Positions 7,920 through 16,288 of a stretch of 34,463 bases of DNA are shown piece after piece. Position 1 is the first letter of the stretch. Each line of letters starts with the position of its first letter. The position numbers were made by a program, and so were the translations under genes. The stretch comes from Bifidobacterium miconisargentati (GTDB lineage: Bacteria > Actinomycetota > Actinomycetes > Actinomycetales > Bifidobacteriaceae). The notes under the pieces were generated by a model. It worked only from the letters and a program-made list of their open reading frames with translations. It did no database searches and had not been told where the DNA came from. The DNA lies in the NCBI RefSeq assembly GCF_019331675.1, contig NZ_JAHBBJ010000022.1, positions 1-34,463 of the forward strand. The letters are read 5' to 3'.

Positions 7920-8582
7920 ATGGCATCGGAGCAGAGCGGCACATCCGCGCCAACCAATACCGTCAATCATCGCGATGCTTCTGGCAGCAGCACGGCCGAC
8001 TCCAAGAGGGGATGGTCATGGGCTCTCATCTGTGGGCTCTTCAGCTTGGTCGGCGCGATCATGCTGGTGACGATCGCCTTGCCGTCCCTGGTCCATGAGG
8101 TGCAGCTCCAAAGAGACTGCACCGAGCTGACGGACGGCATCGTAACGCAGCTCGTGTTGAATCCCGCCGATGAGTCCGATGACGATTCCTCGGATACATG
8201 GACGCCGGTGTTCCGGTACAGCGTCAACGGACAGTCGTATGAGCAGAAATCCTCGGTAGCATCGTCTCCGCCGCGATACAAGGTCGGCCAGGCCGTCGCG
8301 GTATTGTATGACCCGGCCGATCCGAGCCGTTATATCGTGAAGGGCGACAATGCCGCTTCCGTGCTGTGGTCCCTCTTGGTGATGATGTGCCTAGCATTCA
8401 CCGCCGTATTCCCTGTGGCGCTGATGATACATAAGGCCAATAATCCCGGCAGCCGTAGAGCATCCGGAATTTCGTCCGCAGGAAAATCCGTCAATCCGAA
8501 GTCCTTGCCCAAGCCTTCCCAGAAGCATGCAGGCCCATCTGTTACGCCGAGCAGCAAGGAGCCGGATCAGCTACCGTACTGA
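7920..8582 (+). CDS. DUF3592 domain membrane protein
   Basis: A 220-aa membrane protein of unknown function. A Ser/Thr-rich N-terminus (1-30) is followed by a transmembrane helix (about 33-55). An extracytoplasmic DUF3592 segment contains TPVFRYSVNGQSYEQ and YKVGQAVAVLYDPADPSRY, and a second helix lies at about 143-165, ending in a basic tail. The F-Y-VNG and G-V-YDP-P patterns are the DUF3592 hallmark. AGGA precedes the ATG at 7920. It is convergent with the small membrane protein at 8602-8898, and no biochemical role is known. Confidence 0.8.
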   Translation: MASEQSGTSAPTNTVNHRDASGSSTADSKRGWSWALICGLFSLVGAIMLVTIALPSLVHEVQLQRDCTELTDGIVTQLVLNPADESDDDSSDTWTPVFRYSVNGQSYEQKSSVASSPPRYKVGQAVAVLYDPADPSRYIVKGDNAASVLWSLLVMMCLAFTAVFPVALMIHKANNPGSRRASGISSAGKSVNPKSLPKPSQKHAGPSVTPSSKEPDQLPY

Positions 8583-8601
8583 ACGTACTGAATAGGGGCA
8601 T

Positions 8602-8898
8602 TCAGCGCGATTGGGAGAGGCTGGTCGTGACCTGCTGCTCCACGCGATCGTAGGCGTGCGACAGGATCATGTTGCCGGGTACGGTGGTCAGCAGGAACGC
8701 CAGCACCGCCACGATGACCGACGTGATGACGCCTTTGATGATCTTGGCCACGATCTTGAACGCCACGTACGCCACGACCGCACCCACGGCAAGGGTGAGC
8801 GCCGTCTGCGCGGAGGACGGCAGGCCGCCGTACCATAGCGCCGCCCGATCCAATGCGGACAAATCCAGGTTCGACAAATCGATGTTGTTCAGATCCAC
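8602..8898 (-). CDS. Small membrane protein of unknown function
   Basis: A 98-aa protein. The first 25 residues contain a D-L-N/S repeat (NNIDLSNLDLSALD). Two closely spaced hydrophobic helices follow (about 31-49 and 55-73), and a polar C-terminus. The start codon is GTG at 8898. No domain is recognised. The composition (few Arg/Pro, clear membrane segments) supports a real gene. Its end is 19 nt from the convergent DUF3592 gene. Confidence 0.65.
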   Translation of the reverse strand: MDLNNIDLSNLDLSALDRAALWYGGLPSSAQTALTLAVGAVVAYVAFKIVAKIIKGVITSVIVAVLAFLLTTVPGNMILSHAYDRVEQQVTTSLSQSR

Positions 8899-9070
8899 AC
8901 CCGCGACGATACCACGAAAGTGCTATGCGACTGTATGCTCACAGAATCGTCCTGCGGACGGTCGTAACCGGATTCATACGGTCGGTCAATGGATTGGAAT
9001 AAGTCGAAAACCGACAACAACCCCTCTCAGCAGCGGTTTCCGGCGACTCGCGCCGACAACTGGCCACCCA

Positions 9071-9541
9071 TCAGCCGTTGCCGTGGTCGATTTCGATCCA
9101 GGTCTTGCCATCGTCGTTGAGATAAAGGTAGTCGGTCATCGACTGTTCGCCGGCACTCAGCGACGCATCGCTGCCGTCGCAGGTGAAGTCGACGGTGGCG
9201 ATGAAGATGCGATTCCTGCCGTAGCGCTTGTAGGCGTCATAGATGGCCGATTCGTAGGATGGCGATTCGGCTTTGGCCGTGTCCTCAAGGTCGAGCAGTT
9301 TGTCGGCACGGTGCTCGTCGTAGGAGATCTTCTCGATGGTGCAGCCGGCGAATCCCGAGAACACTTCGGCGGTCTTATGCCCGGCCGCCTTGAGCTGCGC
9401 ATCGGTGAACTTGCTGGATGCGGAGAACGCATACTCGACATGCGACGTATCGGCCGACCGGCTGCCGAACCAGTGGACCACTCCCCCTATGGCGCCGACG
9501 GCCAGCAACAGAACGCAGATCGCGATGACGATACGCTTCAT
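9071..9541 (-). CDS. Membrane-anchored or exported protein of unknown function
   Basis: A 156-aa protein beginning MKRIVIAICVLLLAVGAIGG, a basic residue pair plus a hydrophobic segment that is either a signal peptide or an N-terminal anchor. The outside part contains FTDAQLKAAGHKTAEVF and ends in DYLYLNDDGKTWIEIDHGNG; two Cys (in FAGCTIE and DFTCDG) could form a disulfide. In-frame upstream ATG/GTG codons would extend it to 9610, but the signal-like segment argues for 9541, with GGGTGGG directly before it. No family is recognised. It lies downstream of the zinc-ribbon/PASTA gene on the same strand, about 170 nt away. Confidence 0.65.
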   Translation of the reverse strand: MKRIVIAICVLLLAVGAIGGVVHWFGSRSADTSHVEYAFSASSKFTDAQLKAAGHKTAEVFSGFAGCTIEKISYDEHRADKLLDLEDTAKAESPSYESAIYDAYKRYGRNRIFIATVDFTCDGSDASLSAGEQSMTDYLYLNDDGKTWIEIDHGNG

Positions 9542-9710
9542 CCCACCCGAATCTACACCTGGCTCACGCGATGTACGCCCCATGATTCCGCTCGCCTTCC
9601 TACGTCGCATATGCCGTTGCCGCCCGACGATCGATTATTCGATATCCATTACGAATTCGCAACGCACGATACAGGAAACCTGTATGGCACGGTCCGTGGG
9701 CGGCATTGGC

Positions 9711-11468
9711 TCATTTGACGTCGGCGTCGGGCAGGGAACTCCAGTCGAGGTCGCCGTCCTGTTCGACCAGGTAGTAGACGGTCGCATCGCTCGGGGCGGG
9801 CTTCATCTTGACCAGATCGCTCTTGTACCCGTTCCATCGGGTATTGGTCGGAACGAACGGATTGGGCGTCGTGTAGTCGTCGGCCGGCACCTCGGTCTTG
9901 TCGTACTGGCTTGTGTCCCGCAGCAGGATGAACGGACGGCTCGTGTCCACGGCCTTCTGCTTCTTGGCCTTGGCCAGCGAATCGGCGTCGAAGTATCCGG
10001 AATCCTCCAATGCCGCGAGGTCGGAGCCGACCGGGAAGTAGACCAGGAAGTCCTTCATCCTGTAGACGGAACCCGTCGGGCCCTTGTAGTTGTCGGAGCC
10101 GCCCGGCGGATCCAGGCTGCCGTCCCCGTTCTCGAAGGCGTTGTAGTACTTGCCGTCGATGCAGTATTCCCCGACCGAGCCGGCGCCGAACACCTCATCG
10201 CCGCAGTTGGGCAGTCCCATGCCCGAATACAGTTCGAACATGCCCCAATCCTTGAGCAGCAGATGGTTTCGCATCGGCATTTCGTTCTCGGGCACGTTGT
10301 CCGACGGCTCGACCATGGCGCCGCTGACATCCTGCGAGAAATTGGTCAGCCCCAACGCATCCATCGGGGTGGAGAGATCATGGCCCTTGATGTGCAGGGA
10401 CGTGTTGTCCGAACCGGTGTCCCAGGGGCCGCTCGTCTGTTCGAGGGTGATGCAGTCCTTGGAGGTGTCCGTCACCGTGCTCTTGCAGTACATGCCGATC
10501 ATCGGAACGGAGTCCATGCTGGCGTACCGGGTGCCGCCGCCCGTTTTGGTGAGCAGGCTCGTGTTGCTGGACTGGTCCACGCCGTAGTAGAGCGTCACCG
10601 TATCGCTTTTGTCAGGTGTGGAACCGGGCCCCGGATAGGAACCGGAGATCCTGCCCACGTACTGCTTGGACGAGTAGTGCGGTTCCAGATCGACCGTATA
10701 TCCCTGCGATTCCAGCAGGTCCACGGCCTCGTTCCGGTCCATGCCCATGATGTCCACGGGGATGCCGTCGCCCTTGGAGGCCACGCCGATGTAGATGCCG
10801 TCGTCCTTGTTCTCGTCCGGCAGGCCCTGGCCCGCGGCCGGATAGGTGACCGCCACCGACCCCTCCGGCGTCTTGGACGGGTCCTTGACCGGCACCTTCT
10901 TGTAGTGCACGGGCACGTTCATGCCCGCGAACGTATCCACCACGTCCGCGGCCTGCTTGCCGATGGTGTCCTTGGGCACGCCGGGACCGGCCGATTCCCG
11001 CACCTTGACCGTGGTGCCGGCCTCCACGCGCTGCCCCTGTTCCATGCCGTCGTACCCCAGGAACGCACCGCGGTCCTCGCCCGAGAACACCGGCACGGTC
11101 CTGACGTTGAGTCCTTTGTTCTTCAGCGCCTCGGTGACGTCCTTGGCCTGGACCTTGCCGTTCGATACGCCGGTCTTGGCCGCCACCTGTTTGGCGATTG
11201 TCTCGGCGCTGGGCAGCGTCTTGCCACCCCACATCTCAAGCCGATAGGTGGCGAACAGTGAAATCGCCGCCACGATCAGAACCACCAGCAGTGCGGACAG
11301 CGCAACGACGAGCTTGTCCGGGCCGTGTTTGACCGGAACCACCGTCGCCGTATTGTCCGGCAACGGCACAGGCCTTGGAGCGGGAGCCGCCATCAGCGGC
11401 GTACCGCAGTTCGTGCAGAACCGGCAGCCCTCCGGCATCCGAGAATGACAATTCGGACAGATCATCAT
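9711..11468 (-). CDS. Zinc-ribbon, PASTA-repeat membrane protein
   Basis: A 585-aa single-pass membrane protein. The N-terminal zinc ribbon has CPNC (4-7) and CTNC (18-21). A Pro-rich linker and one transmembrane helix (about 50-73, LVVALSALLVVLIVAAISLF) follow. Outside there are two or three PASTA-like units, for example the GMDRNEAVDLLESQGYTVDL segment ending in the SYPGPGSTPDKSDTVTLYYG strand. The last 270 residues have no recognised fold and contain paired Cys. PASTA units bind peptidoglycan or muropeptides in Ser/Thr kinases; here no kinase domain is present, so a cell-envelope sensing or structural role is inferred. Start: ATG 11468, just before a second ATG, with AGGGG upstream. Confidence 0.8.
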   Translation of the reverse strand: MMICPNCHSRMPEGCRFCTNCGTPLMAAPAPRPVPLPDNTATVVPVKHGPDKLVVALSALLVVLIVAAISLFATYRLEMWGGKTLPSAETIAKQVAAKTGVSNGKVQAKDVTEALKNKGLNVRTVPVFSGEDRGAFLGYDGMEQGQRVEAGTTVKVRESAGPGVPKDTIGKQAADVVDTFAGMNVPVHYKKVPVKDPSKTPEGSVAVTYPAAGQGLPDENKDDGIYIGVASKGDGIPVDIMGMDRNEAVDLLESQGYTVDLEPHYSSKQYVGRISGSYPGPGSTPDKSDTVTLYYGVDQSSNTSLLTKTGGGTRYASMDSVPMIGMYCKSTVTDTSKDCITLEQTSGPWDTGSDNTSLHIKGHDLSTPMDALGLTNFSQDVSGAMVEPSDNVPENEMPMRNHLLLKDWGMFELYSGMGLPNCGDEVFGAGSVGEYCIDGKYYNAFENGDGSLDPPGGSDNYKGPTGSVYRMKDFLVYFPVGSDLAALEDSGYFDADSLAKAKKQKAVDTSRPFILLRDTSQYDKTEVPADDYTTPNPFVPTNTRWNGYKSDLVKMKPAPSDATVYYLVEQDGDLDWSSLPDADVK

Positions 11469-11547
11469 GTTTCCCCTCTCCCCGCGTCTCTGCCAGGTCT
11501 CTTCCCTCCTCCATTCAAGCACCAAAGCACCCGATTATTCAATCGCA

Positions 11548-12174
11548 TCAGTGCGGTTCGCCCAGTGCCGCTCGTGCCTGCCGTTCGTAATGGTCCACGA
11601 GCGGAAGGAACAGCTCGTCGACCGTGGCGATGATGTCCGCTTCGGATAGGGGACGCATGTCTCTCAGGATGATCGCACGACCGAGTTCTCCGGGCATGCG
11701 CAATAGCGATTCCGGTAGTTCGCAGGTGATGTCGCCGCGCGCCCGCGCGTTTTCGATGGCCATCATGATGCTGGGTCGATCGCTCATCATCGTGCGCTCG
11801 TAAAGTTCGTGCGCGCTCACGCCGAGCCAGTTGGCGTAGACGCCGAACTTGGCAAGCACCATCACCGCATCGGACTGCTTGCTGTTGAGCTGCAGAAGGA
11901 TGGAGATGACGTCGCCTCTGAGCGTGCCGGTGCTCGGACGTTCGATGGCGGCATGGCCGCGGTGCTGTCTCATGGCGGCCACGAACAGTTCCGTACGATT
12001 CGACCATCGGCGGTACAGCACCGGCTTACTGGTATGAGCTCTTGTGGCCACGTTATCGAAGGTGAATGCTTCGGCACTGCAGGTGGATAGTTGTTCCCAC
12101 GCGGCCTCCAGAATGGCCGCTTCCAAGGCTTTGCCCCGGCGGCGTGTCTGCTTCGGCTCGGTGTTCGTTTCCAT
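11548..12174 (-). CDS. TetR/AcrR family transcriptional regulator
   Basis: A 208-aa repressor with the N-terminal TetR helix-turn-helix (about 18-62; FTFDNVATRAHTSKPVLYRR followed by WSNRTELF) and a variable ligand-binding C-terminal half. It is divergent from the DHA2-type efflux pump at 12323, and the 148-bp gap contains a long dyad (12238-12310), so it most likely represses the pump and itself until a substrate binds. ATG 12174 was chosen because GGAG and AAGGG precede it; an upstream extension to 12225 is possible but unlike the family. Confidence 0.9.
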   Translation of the reverse strand: METNTEPKQTRRRGKALEAAILEAAWEQLSTCSAEAFTFDNVATRAHTSKPVLYRRWSNRTELFVAAMRQHRGHAAIERPSTGTLRGDVISILLQLNSKQSDAVMVLAKFGVYANWLGVSAHELYERTMMSDRPSIMMAIENARARGDITCELPESLLRMPGELGRAIILRDMRPLSEADIIATVDELFLPLVDHYERQARAALGEPH

Positions 12175-12237
12175 GGGCCCTTTTCTCCATTCGCGGCATG
12201 GGTACTGGGTTCGACACTCGTTCACGCCGACAACTAC

Positions 12238-12310
12238 AAGATACCACGGCGTTTCTTATTCACGGATATCTATAATCATGTGCGGTTTATAAGAAACTTG
12301 CTGGTATCTT
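12238..12310. promoter_or_regulatory. Composite operator dyad between TetR and MFS genes
   Basis: Left arm AAGATACCA-cggc-GTTTCTTAT (12238-12259); right arm ATAAGAAAC-ttgc-TGGTATCTT (12289-12310). Each 9-bp block is an exact inverted copy of its partner, with a 4-nt spacer on each side and a 29-bp centre that includes TATAAT (12271-12276), a probable -10 box for the pump. This is the obvious binding region for the divergent TetR protein. Whether the blocks form one large or two smaller operators is not decided. Confidence 0.75.
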
Positions 12311-12322
12311 AGCGAAGGTCGG

Positions 12323-13837
12323 ATGATGAACAACACGAAGGACGGGAGTCTGAATCGTTCCCTGATCTGCCTATGCGCGGCCGAACTGGTGATGATGACC
12401 AACACCACCGCGTTCAACGTGGCGCTGCCGAACATCGCCGAGTCGTTCGGAGCGGGCATGGCGGAGCAGCAGTGGATCGTCTCCAGTTACAATCTCGTGT
12501 TCGCGGCCGTGGTGCTGTTGGCCGGATTCCTTGGCGATAGACTCGGCCATCTGAAGACCATGCTTGCCGGCCTGGGCATGTTCGTCGTCGCATCCGCGAT
12601 TGGTCTTATGGCCGGGAACGTGCCGGTACTGCTCGTCTCGCGGTCGATCATGGGAGCCGGTGCCGGCGTGGTCATCCCGATGGGGCAGGCGCTGCTCGGC
12701 ATCCTGTTCCGCGGCCCCGAGATGTCCCGCGCCATGACCACATGGGCGATAGCCGGCACCTTGGGCGTGCCGTTCGGCCCACTCGTCGGCGGAGTGCTCA
12801 CCGCAACGCTGGGATGGCGCGGCATTTTCGGGTTCGACGGCGTGGTGTTTCTCGTCGTGATCGCCGTCATCCACATGAACGTTCCGCAGACGAGCGGGTT
12901 GCACAAGGCCCGGTCATTGCATGTGCCGTGGATGTCGGTGGCGATGATGTTCGCCGGATTCACCCTGTTTTCCGCCGGTCTGGTTAATGCACAACATGGT
13001 GTTCTGTCCACAAGCGCCTGGATTCCGATGACGGTCGGCTCCATGCTGATAACGGGATTCGTGCTGCATGACCGCGCCTCCCGCAATCCGTTGATGGAAC
13101 TCGGGCTGATGCGGGACCCGTCGTTCGCGGCCTGTGCGCCGGCGTTGATGATGTTGAACTTCTCGATGTATGGCACCATCTTCATCATGCCGTCCTATCT
13201 GGAGACAGTGCTGCGTCACGGCGCACTGGTGGGAGGGATGCTGCTGATGCCGTTGGTCGTCGCATCCATCGCGGGGGCGCGGATGAACGATTGGATCGTG
13301 TCACGAATCGGCTCGCGTGGCACAAGCCTACTGGCACTGGGATGTCTGGCCGGCGGCATGCTGACGATAGGTGCCGCCATGTGGTGGCCCGACGAAGTGG
13401 CGAAGCAATCGACGGTGCTGATTGGCCAGGTTATCGCCGGATTCGGGCTGGGGGCCGGTCAGCCGGCGATGCTGACCTGGGCCATGGGCAGGGTGCCGAT
13501 CGAGCAATCCGGTGCCGGTTCCAGTCTATTGACCGTGTTTCGCCAATTTGGATCCATTATCGGCGTGGGAATCTTCGGCAGCATACAAAGCGGATTGTAT
13601 GTAGCGGGATTCCGCGATCTTGCACAATCCGCCGGATTGCACCTGGGATCCGCCGGCTCCGTGACCTTGGACTTCCAACAGGCCGCCGAGCTCGCGGACG
13701 CGACGGGCGATCTGACACGACAGGTGGCGTCCCGCGCCTATGAATCCGCGATGACGGGCAGCTTCACCGCGGCGGCCATGATCATCGTCGCCACCCTCGG
13801 AATCGTTGCGTTCATATCCCGCAAGACGGCGCGGTGA
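12323..13837 (+). CDS. MFS multidrug efflux transporter, DHA2 (EmrB/QacA-like)
   Basis: A 504-aa, about 14-helix drug:H+ antiporter. The N-terminal motif TNTTAFNVALPNIAESFG is the DHA2 motif D1 region. GDRLGHLKTM after helix 2 is motif A, and GVPFGPLVGGVL followed by GWRGIFGFDG is motif C and its follow-on. It is expected to export hydrophobic or cationic drugs, or host-derived compounds such as bile components. The start may be the ATG at 12323 or the next one at 12326; AAGG at 12315 is better spaced for the second. It is divergent from its TetR regulator. Its stop codon lies inside the left 18-bp direct repeat. Confidence 0.92.
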   Translation: MMNNTKDGSLNRSLICLCAAELVMMTNTTAFNVALPNIAESFGAGMAEQQWIVSSYNLVFAAVVLLAGFLGDRLGHLKTMLAGLGMFVVASAIGLMAGNVPVLLVSRSIMGAGAGVVIPMGQALLGILFRGPEMSRAMTTWAIAGTLGVPFGPLVGGVLTATLGWRGIFGFDGVVFLVVIAVIHMNVPQTSGLHKARSLHVPWMSVAMMFAGFTLFSAGLVNAQHGVLSTSAWIPMTVGSMLITGFVLHDRASRNPLMELGLMRDPSFAACAPALMMLNFSMYGTIFIMPSYLETVLRHGALVGGMLLMPLVVASIAGARMNDWIVSRIGSRGTSLLALGCLAGGMLTIGAAMWWPDEVAKQSTVLIGQVIAGFGLGAGQPAMLTWAMGRVPIEQSGAGSSLLTVFRQFGSIIGVGIFGSIQSGLYVAGFRDLAQSAGLHLGSAGSVTLDFQQAAELADATGDLTRQVASRAYESAMTGSFTAAAMIIVATLGIVAFISRKTAR

Positions 13838-13850
13838 GAACTTGAACTCG
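13833..13850. repeat. 18-bp direct repeat, left copy
   Basis: GGTGAGAACTTGAACTCG, identical to 16250-16267 in the same orientation. The two copies bracket the second TetR/MFS module (2.4 kb). The left copy contains the TGA stop of the first pump, and on the minus strand it encodes EFKFSP of a broken small gene. A shortened 13-nt match (GAACTTGAACTCG) lies at 21129-21141 between the two integrase genes. Confidence 0.75.
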
Positions 13851-13948
13851 ACCGACTTGCCGTACCGCAACAGCCGTCCATTCCCTCGCACTTGCGTAGT
13901 CGACGGATAGTCATCCAGACAGTGGAATCGTGTCATGTCAAAAGTCAT
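13837..13948 (-). pseudogene. 3'-truncated small gene ending in the 18-bp repeat
   Basis: ATG 13948 has a good Shine-Dalgarno (GAGGA, 7 nt). It opens a plausible small protein, MTFDMTRFHCLDDYPS followed by GRLLRYGKSVEFKFSP, and then runs into the antisense of the pump gene, where the sequence becomes a nonsense tail to 13526. The right repeat copy at 16250-16267 is followed in the equivalent frame by TPKQ and a stop. Joining the two copies would therefore give a complete protein of about 43 aa. The function is not recognised. The remaining gap to 14056 shows no gene. Confidence 0.45.
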
Positions 13949-14055
13949 GTATCTGTCCTCAGGCACATTGAATTGAAGCTCGATGTTTGTCGGTCTTTTT
14001 CACCCTGCCTTGTCGTGGATATTCAAGCACAGCGCATGATAGTCTATGCGACCAC

Positions 14056-14084
14056 TTGACAGACCGACCGACGGTCTGTATGCT
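14056..14084 (+). promoter_or_regulatory. Promoter with embedded TetR operator, in front of tetR2
   Basis: Near-consensus promoter: TTGACA (14056-14061), exactly 17 nt, TATGCT (14079-14084). The spacer is filled by the palindrome ACAGACCG-ACCGA-CGGTCTGT (14059-14079). A bound repressor would cover both promoter elements, which predicts autorepression of the regulator at 14114. The same 7-5-7 palindrome precedes the pump gene at 14869. Confidence 0.85.
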
Positions 14085-14113
14085 CTGGGGAAGAGAAAGT
14101 AAAGGAGGAGATC

Positions 14114-14776
14114 ATGGCGCACCATACGCACCACGAGGACACTGAACGGCGAATCCTCGATTCCGCGCGAAGGCTCTTCGCCGAGAAGGGCTACGAGAAG
14201 ACATCCATCCAGGACATCCTGAACGATCTGGGTCTTTCCAAGGGCGGGCTCTATCACCATTTCAAATCGAAGGAGGCGATCCTTGATCAATTGAACGCCG
14301 ACGAGTGGGCCGTCACCGCGCGTCTCCTCGACGAACTCATCGAGCGTGATGACATGAGCGCGTTGGAGAAGTTGCGTACACTCATCATTTCCGCCGTGGA
14401 CGCCCCCGATCACTTGGATCTTATTCGATCCCAACTCGCACTACTCAAGGATCCCGCGTTCTTTACCGCGAATATGCGATTCTGGTCAACGAGGCTGCCG
14501 GAGTCCTTCCGCTCGCTCATCGATATGGGCGTGCAGGACGGCTCGATTCCCACAGCATATCCCGAGGAGGCGGCGCAACTGCTCTCGCTCCTCGGCAACT
14601 ATTGGCTCATGCCCTGCTTTTATCCCGCCGACCGCACCGACATGGAACGCCGTATCCGCTGCCTCGGCACAATGCTCAACGCCATCGGCGTACCGGTGTT
14701 CGACGAGACGCTCATCCTACGAGCGGTCAAAGGCCTCACAGCCCTGACGCCAGAAGGGGAAACGGCGTCCGCATAA
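14114..14776 (+). CDS. TetR family transcriptional regulator
   Basis: A 220-aa regulator. The N-terminal helix-turn-helix is classical (RRLFAEKGYEKTSIQDIL, then LSKGGLYHHFKSKEAIL; about 18-58) and the C-terminal half is a sensing domain. AAAGGAGGAG precedes ATG 14114. It is transcribed in the same direction as the MFS gene 148 nt downstream, and CAGACCG/CGGTCTG operators lie in front of both genes, so it very likely represses itself and the transporter. The His-rich start (MAHHTHHEDTE) could be a metal-sensitive or merely polar tip; that is not resolved. Confidence 0.93.
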   Translation: MAHHTHHEDTERRILDSARRLFAEKGYEKTSIQDILNDLGLSKGGLYHHFKSKEAILDQLNADEWAVTARLLDELIERDDMSALEKLRTLIISAVDAPDHLDLIRSQLALLKDPAFFTANMRFWSTRLPESFRSLIDMGVQDGSIPTAYPEEAAQLLSLLGNYWLMPCFYPADRTDMERRIRCLGTMLNAIGVPVFDETLILRAVKGLTALTPEGETASA

Positions 14777-14821
14777 GCCGTCCCCGGGCACGCTGGTTTG
14801 CACATTATGGCGCCCAAGTGG

Positions 14822-14841
14822 AAGGACGTTTGTGCGTCCTT
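14822..14841 (+). terminator. Weak hairpin after tetR2
   Basis: AAGGACG-TTTGTG-CGTCCTT, a 7-bp stem with a 6-nt loop, followed by a short T-run (TT) and later GCATTTTTATC. It could partly terminate the regulator transcript before the separately controlled pump gene. Confidence 0.4.
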
Positions 14842-14868
14842 TGCTGTGGCGCATTTTTATCATCATAA

Positions 14869-14887
14869 CAGACCGACGGTCGGTCTG
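14869..14887 (+). promoter_or_regulatory. Second TetR operator, upstream of the MFS gene
   Basis: CAGACCG-ACGGT-CGGTCTG is a palindrome with the same 7-bp arms and 5-nt spacing as 14060-14078. It lies 36 nt before the transporter start. Weak promoter-like hexamers (ATAACA on its left, AATAGA/TAGATT on its right) would place it in the promoter spacer, as at the first site. Confidence 0.8.
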
Positions 14888-14923
14888 AATAGATTGTTTA
14901 AGTAATCAGAAAAGGAATCCACG

Positions 14924-16195
14924 ATGACGAACACGTCCGAATACACGGCACAGCCATCAATGAACCAAGCCGCGGACCCTCTTCGCGTACGCGACTTCTA
15001 TCTGCTTGTCGCGGGTCTCGGCATATCGCTCTTCGCCAACCTCATGCTGCGGTTCGCCATGTCCATGTGGGTGCTTGACGAGACCGGCTCGGCCGCGGCA
15101 TTCGCCTCCATCCTCACGGCGAGCATCCTGCCCACAATCCTGCTCTCGCCCCTTGGCGGCGTGGTGGCAGACCGCACGAACCGCCGGACCGTCATGGTGG
15201 CGCTCGATGCGCTCTCCGCCGTAACAGTGCTCATTTGCGCGGCGATTTTCTCGGCTACTGGCTTCAACCTGGCGGCGATCACCGTGATGCAGGTGGTGCT
15301 CGCCGTGCTCGATGCCATGGAGACGCCCACGGTGCAGGCGGCACTGCCGCAGATGTTCCGCTCCCACGGCGAGGACGTGATGCGTCGCGCGATGGCCGTG
15401 GTGAACGTGGTGAACCAGACGAGCACGCTCGTGCCGGCCGTGCTCGGCGGCGTGCTCTACGCGGCGGTGGGTGCCATGCCCATGATGGGCGTCACCATCG
15501 TGGGATTCGTCACGGCCGCAGTCGTGGAGTGCTTCATCCGGCTCGGCGCTCCCGAACGCGGTGGCGATGGGCACACCTCCGCCTTGGATGATCTTGTGCG
15601 CGCCGGATGTTTCCTCACTCGCGAGCGTCCCCATGTACTGCATCTGGTGCTGCTTTGCGCTGCGCTCAACTTTCTGGTGACGGGCTATGCGGAGGTTGGG
15701 TTCCCCTACATGGTGCGGACCGTGCTGGGGTTCGACTCCACGGCGTACGGTCTTGCATATGGTCTCGTGGGAGTATCCGGACTGCTCGGCGCGCTTGTAG
15801 GCGGACGGGCCGCGAAGTCGCTTTCCAAGCGGCGATTTCCGACGGCAATCGCCGCCTTCTCGCTCACCATCCTGCCCCAGGCGCTCGTTATGGCGCTTCC
15901 CGCCGGCGATGGAGTGCGCCTTGCGGTGCTCACGGCAAGCACCTGCGGAACCATGGTCGCCATCACCCTCGCGAACCTCATCGCCGTGCCGGCGATCCAG
16001 ATGAGCTGCCCCGAGGACATGACCGGCAAGGTGATGTCGCTCGCACTCTCCACGAGCATGTGCGCCCAGCCTCTCGGACAGATCACATACGGCTGGGCGT
16101 ACAGCGTTTACCCAGCGGGAGCGGTTCTGGCGATGACCTTCATGCTGGCCGTTGCCATGTTGCCATTGGTCGCACACGTAGCGCGAAGGTTCTAG
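14924..16195 (+). CDS. MFS efflux transporter, DHA3 (macrolide-efflux-like)
   Basis: A 423-aa, 12-helix major facilitator transporter of the MefA/DHA3 type. FANLMLRFAMSMWVLDETGS in helix 1 and GGVVADRTNRRTVM (motif A, after helix 2) are characteristic, and METPTVQAALPQMF is a conserved loop of this group. It probably exports a drug or another toxic small molecule. AAAGGA precedes ATG 14924. It is controlled by the adjacent TetR through the 14869-14887 operator. The module lies between 18-bp direct repeats, suggesting it arrived as a unit. Confidence 0.88.
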   Translation: MTNTSEYTAQPSMNQAADPLRVRDFYLLVAGLGISLFANLMLRFAMSMWVLDETGSAAAFASILTASILPTILLSPLGGVVADRTNRRTVMVALDALSAVTVLICAAIFSATGFNLAAITVMQVVLAVLDAMETPTVQAALPQMFRSHGEDVMRRAMAVVNVVNQTSTLVPAVLGGVLYAAVGAMPMMGVTIVGFVTAAVVECFIRLGAPERGGDGHTSALDDLVRAGCFLTRERPHVLHLVLLCAALNFLVTGYAEVGFPYMVRTVLGFDSTAYGLAYGLVGVSGLLGALVGGRAAKSLSKRRFPTAIAAFSLTILPQALVMALPAGDGVRLAVLTASTCGTMVAITLANLIAVPAIQMSCPEDMTGKVMSLALSTSMCAQPLGQITYGWAYSVYPAGAVLAMTFMLAVAMLPLVAHVARRF

Positions 16196-16249
16196 GACAT
16201 GCTCCCCGTCTAAAACTCGATACTGCCCGACAATCACTGCTTAGGCGTT

Positions 16250-16267
16250 GGTGAGAACTTGAACTCG
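16250..16267. repeat. 18-bp direct repeat, right copy
   Basis: GGTGAGAACTTGAACTCG, identical to 13833-13850. Reading the minus strand, it gives HTEFKFSPTPKQ and a stop at about 16235, the apparent end of a small gene. It is followed at 16271-16291 by a perfect 8-bp hairpin TGATGTCG-CTTAA-CGACATCA that overlaps the stop of the DUF2442 gene. Confidence 0.75.
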
Positions 16268-16288
16268 GTGTGATGTCGCTTAACGACA

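Noticed and set aside
9336..11261. 641-codon frame antisense to the zinc-ribbon/PASTA gene
   Set aside because: His/Arg/Val-rich shadow; the opposite strand has CxxC motifs, a transmembrane helix and PASTA units.
13526..13832. C-terminal part of the minus-strand frame below 13837 as real protein
   Set aside because: It is exactly antisense to the end of the first MFS pump and shows a composition break at the repeat.
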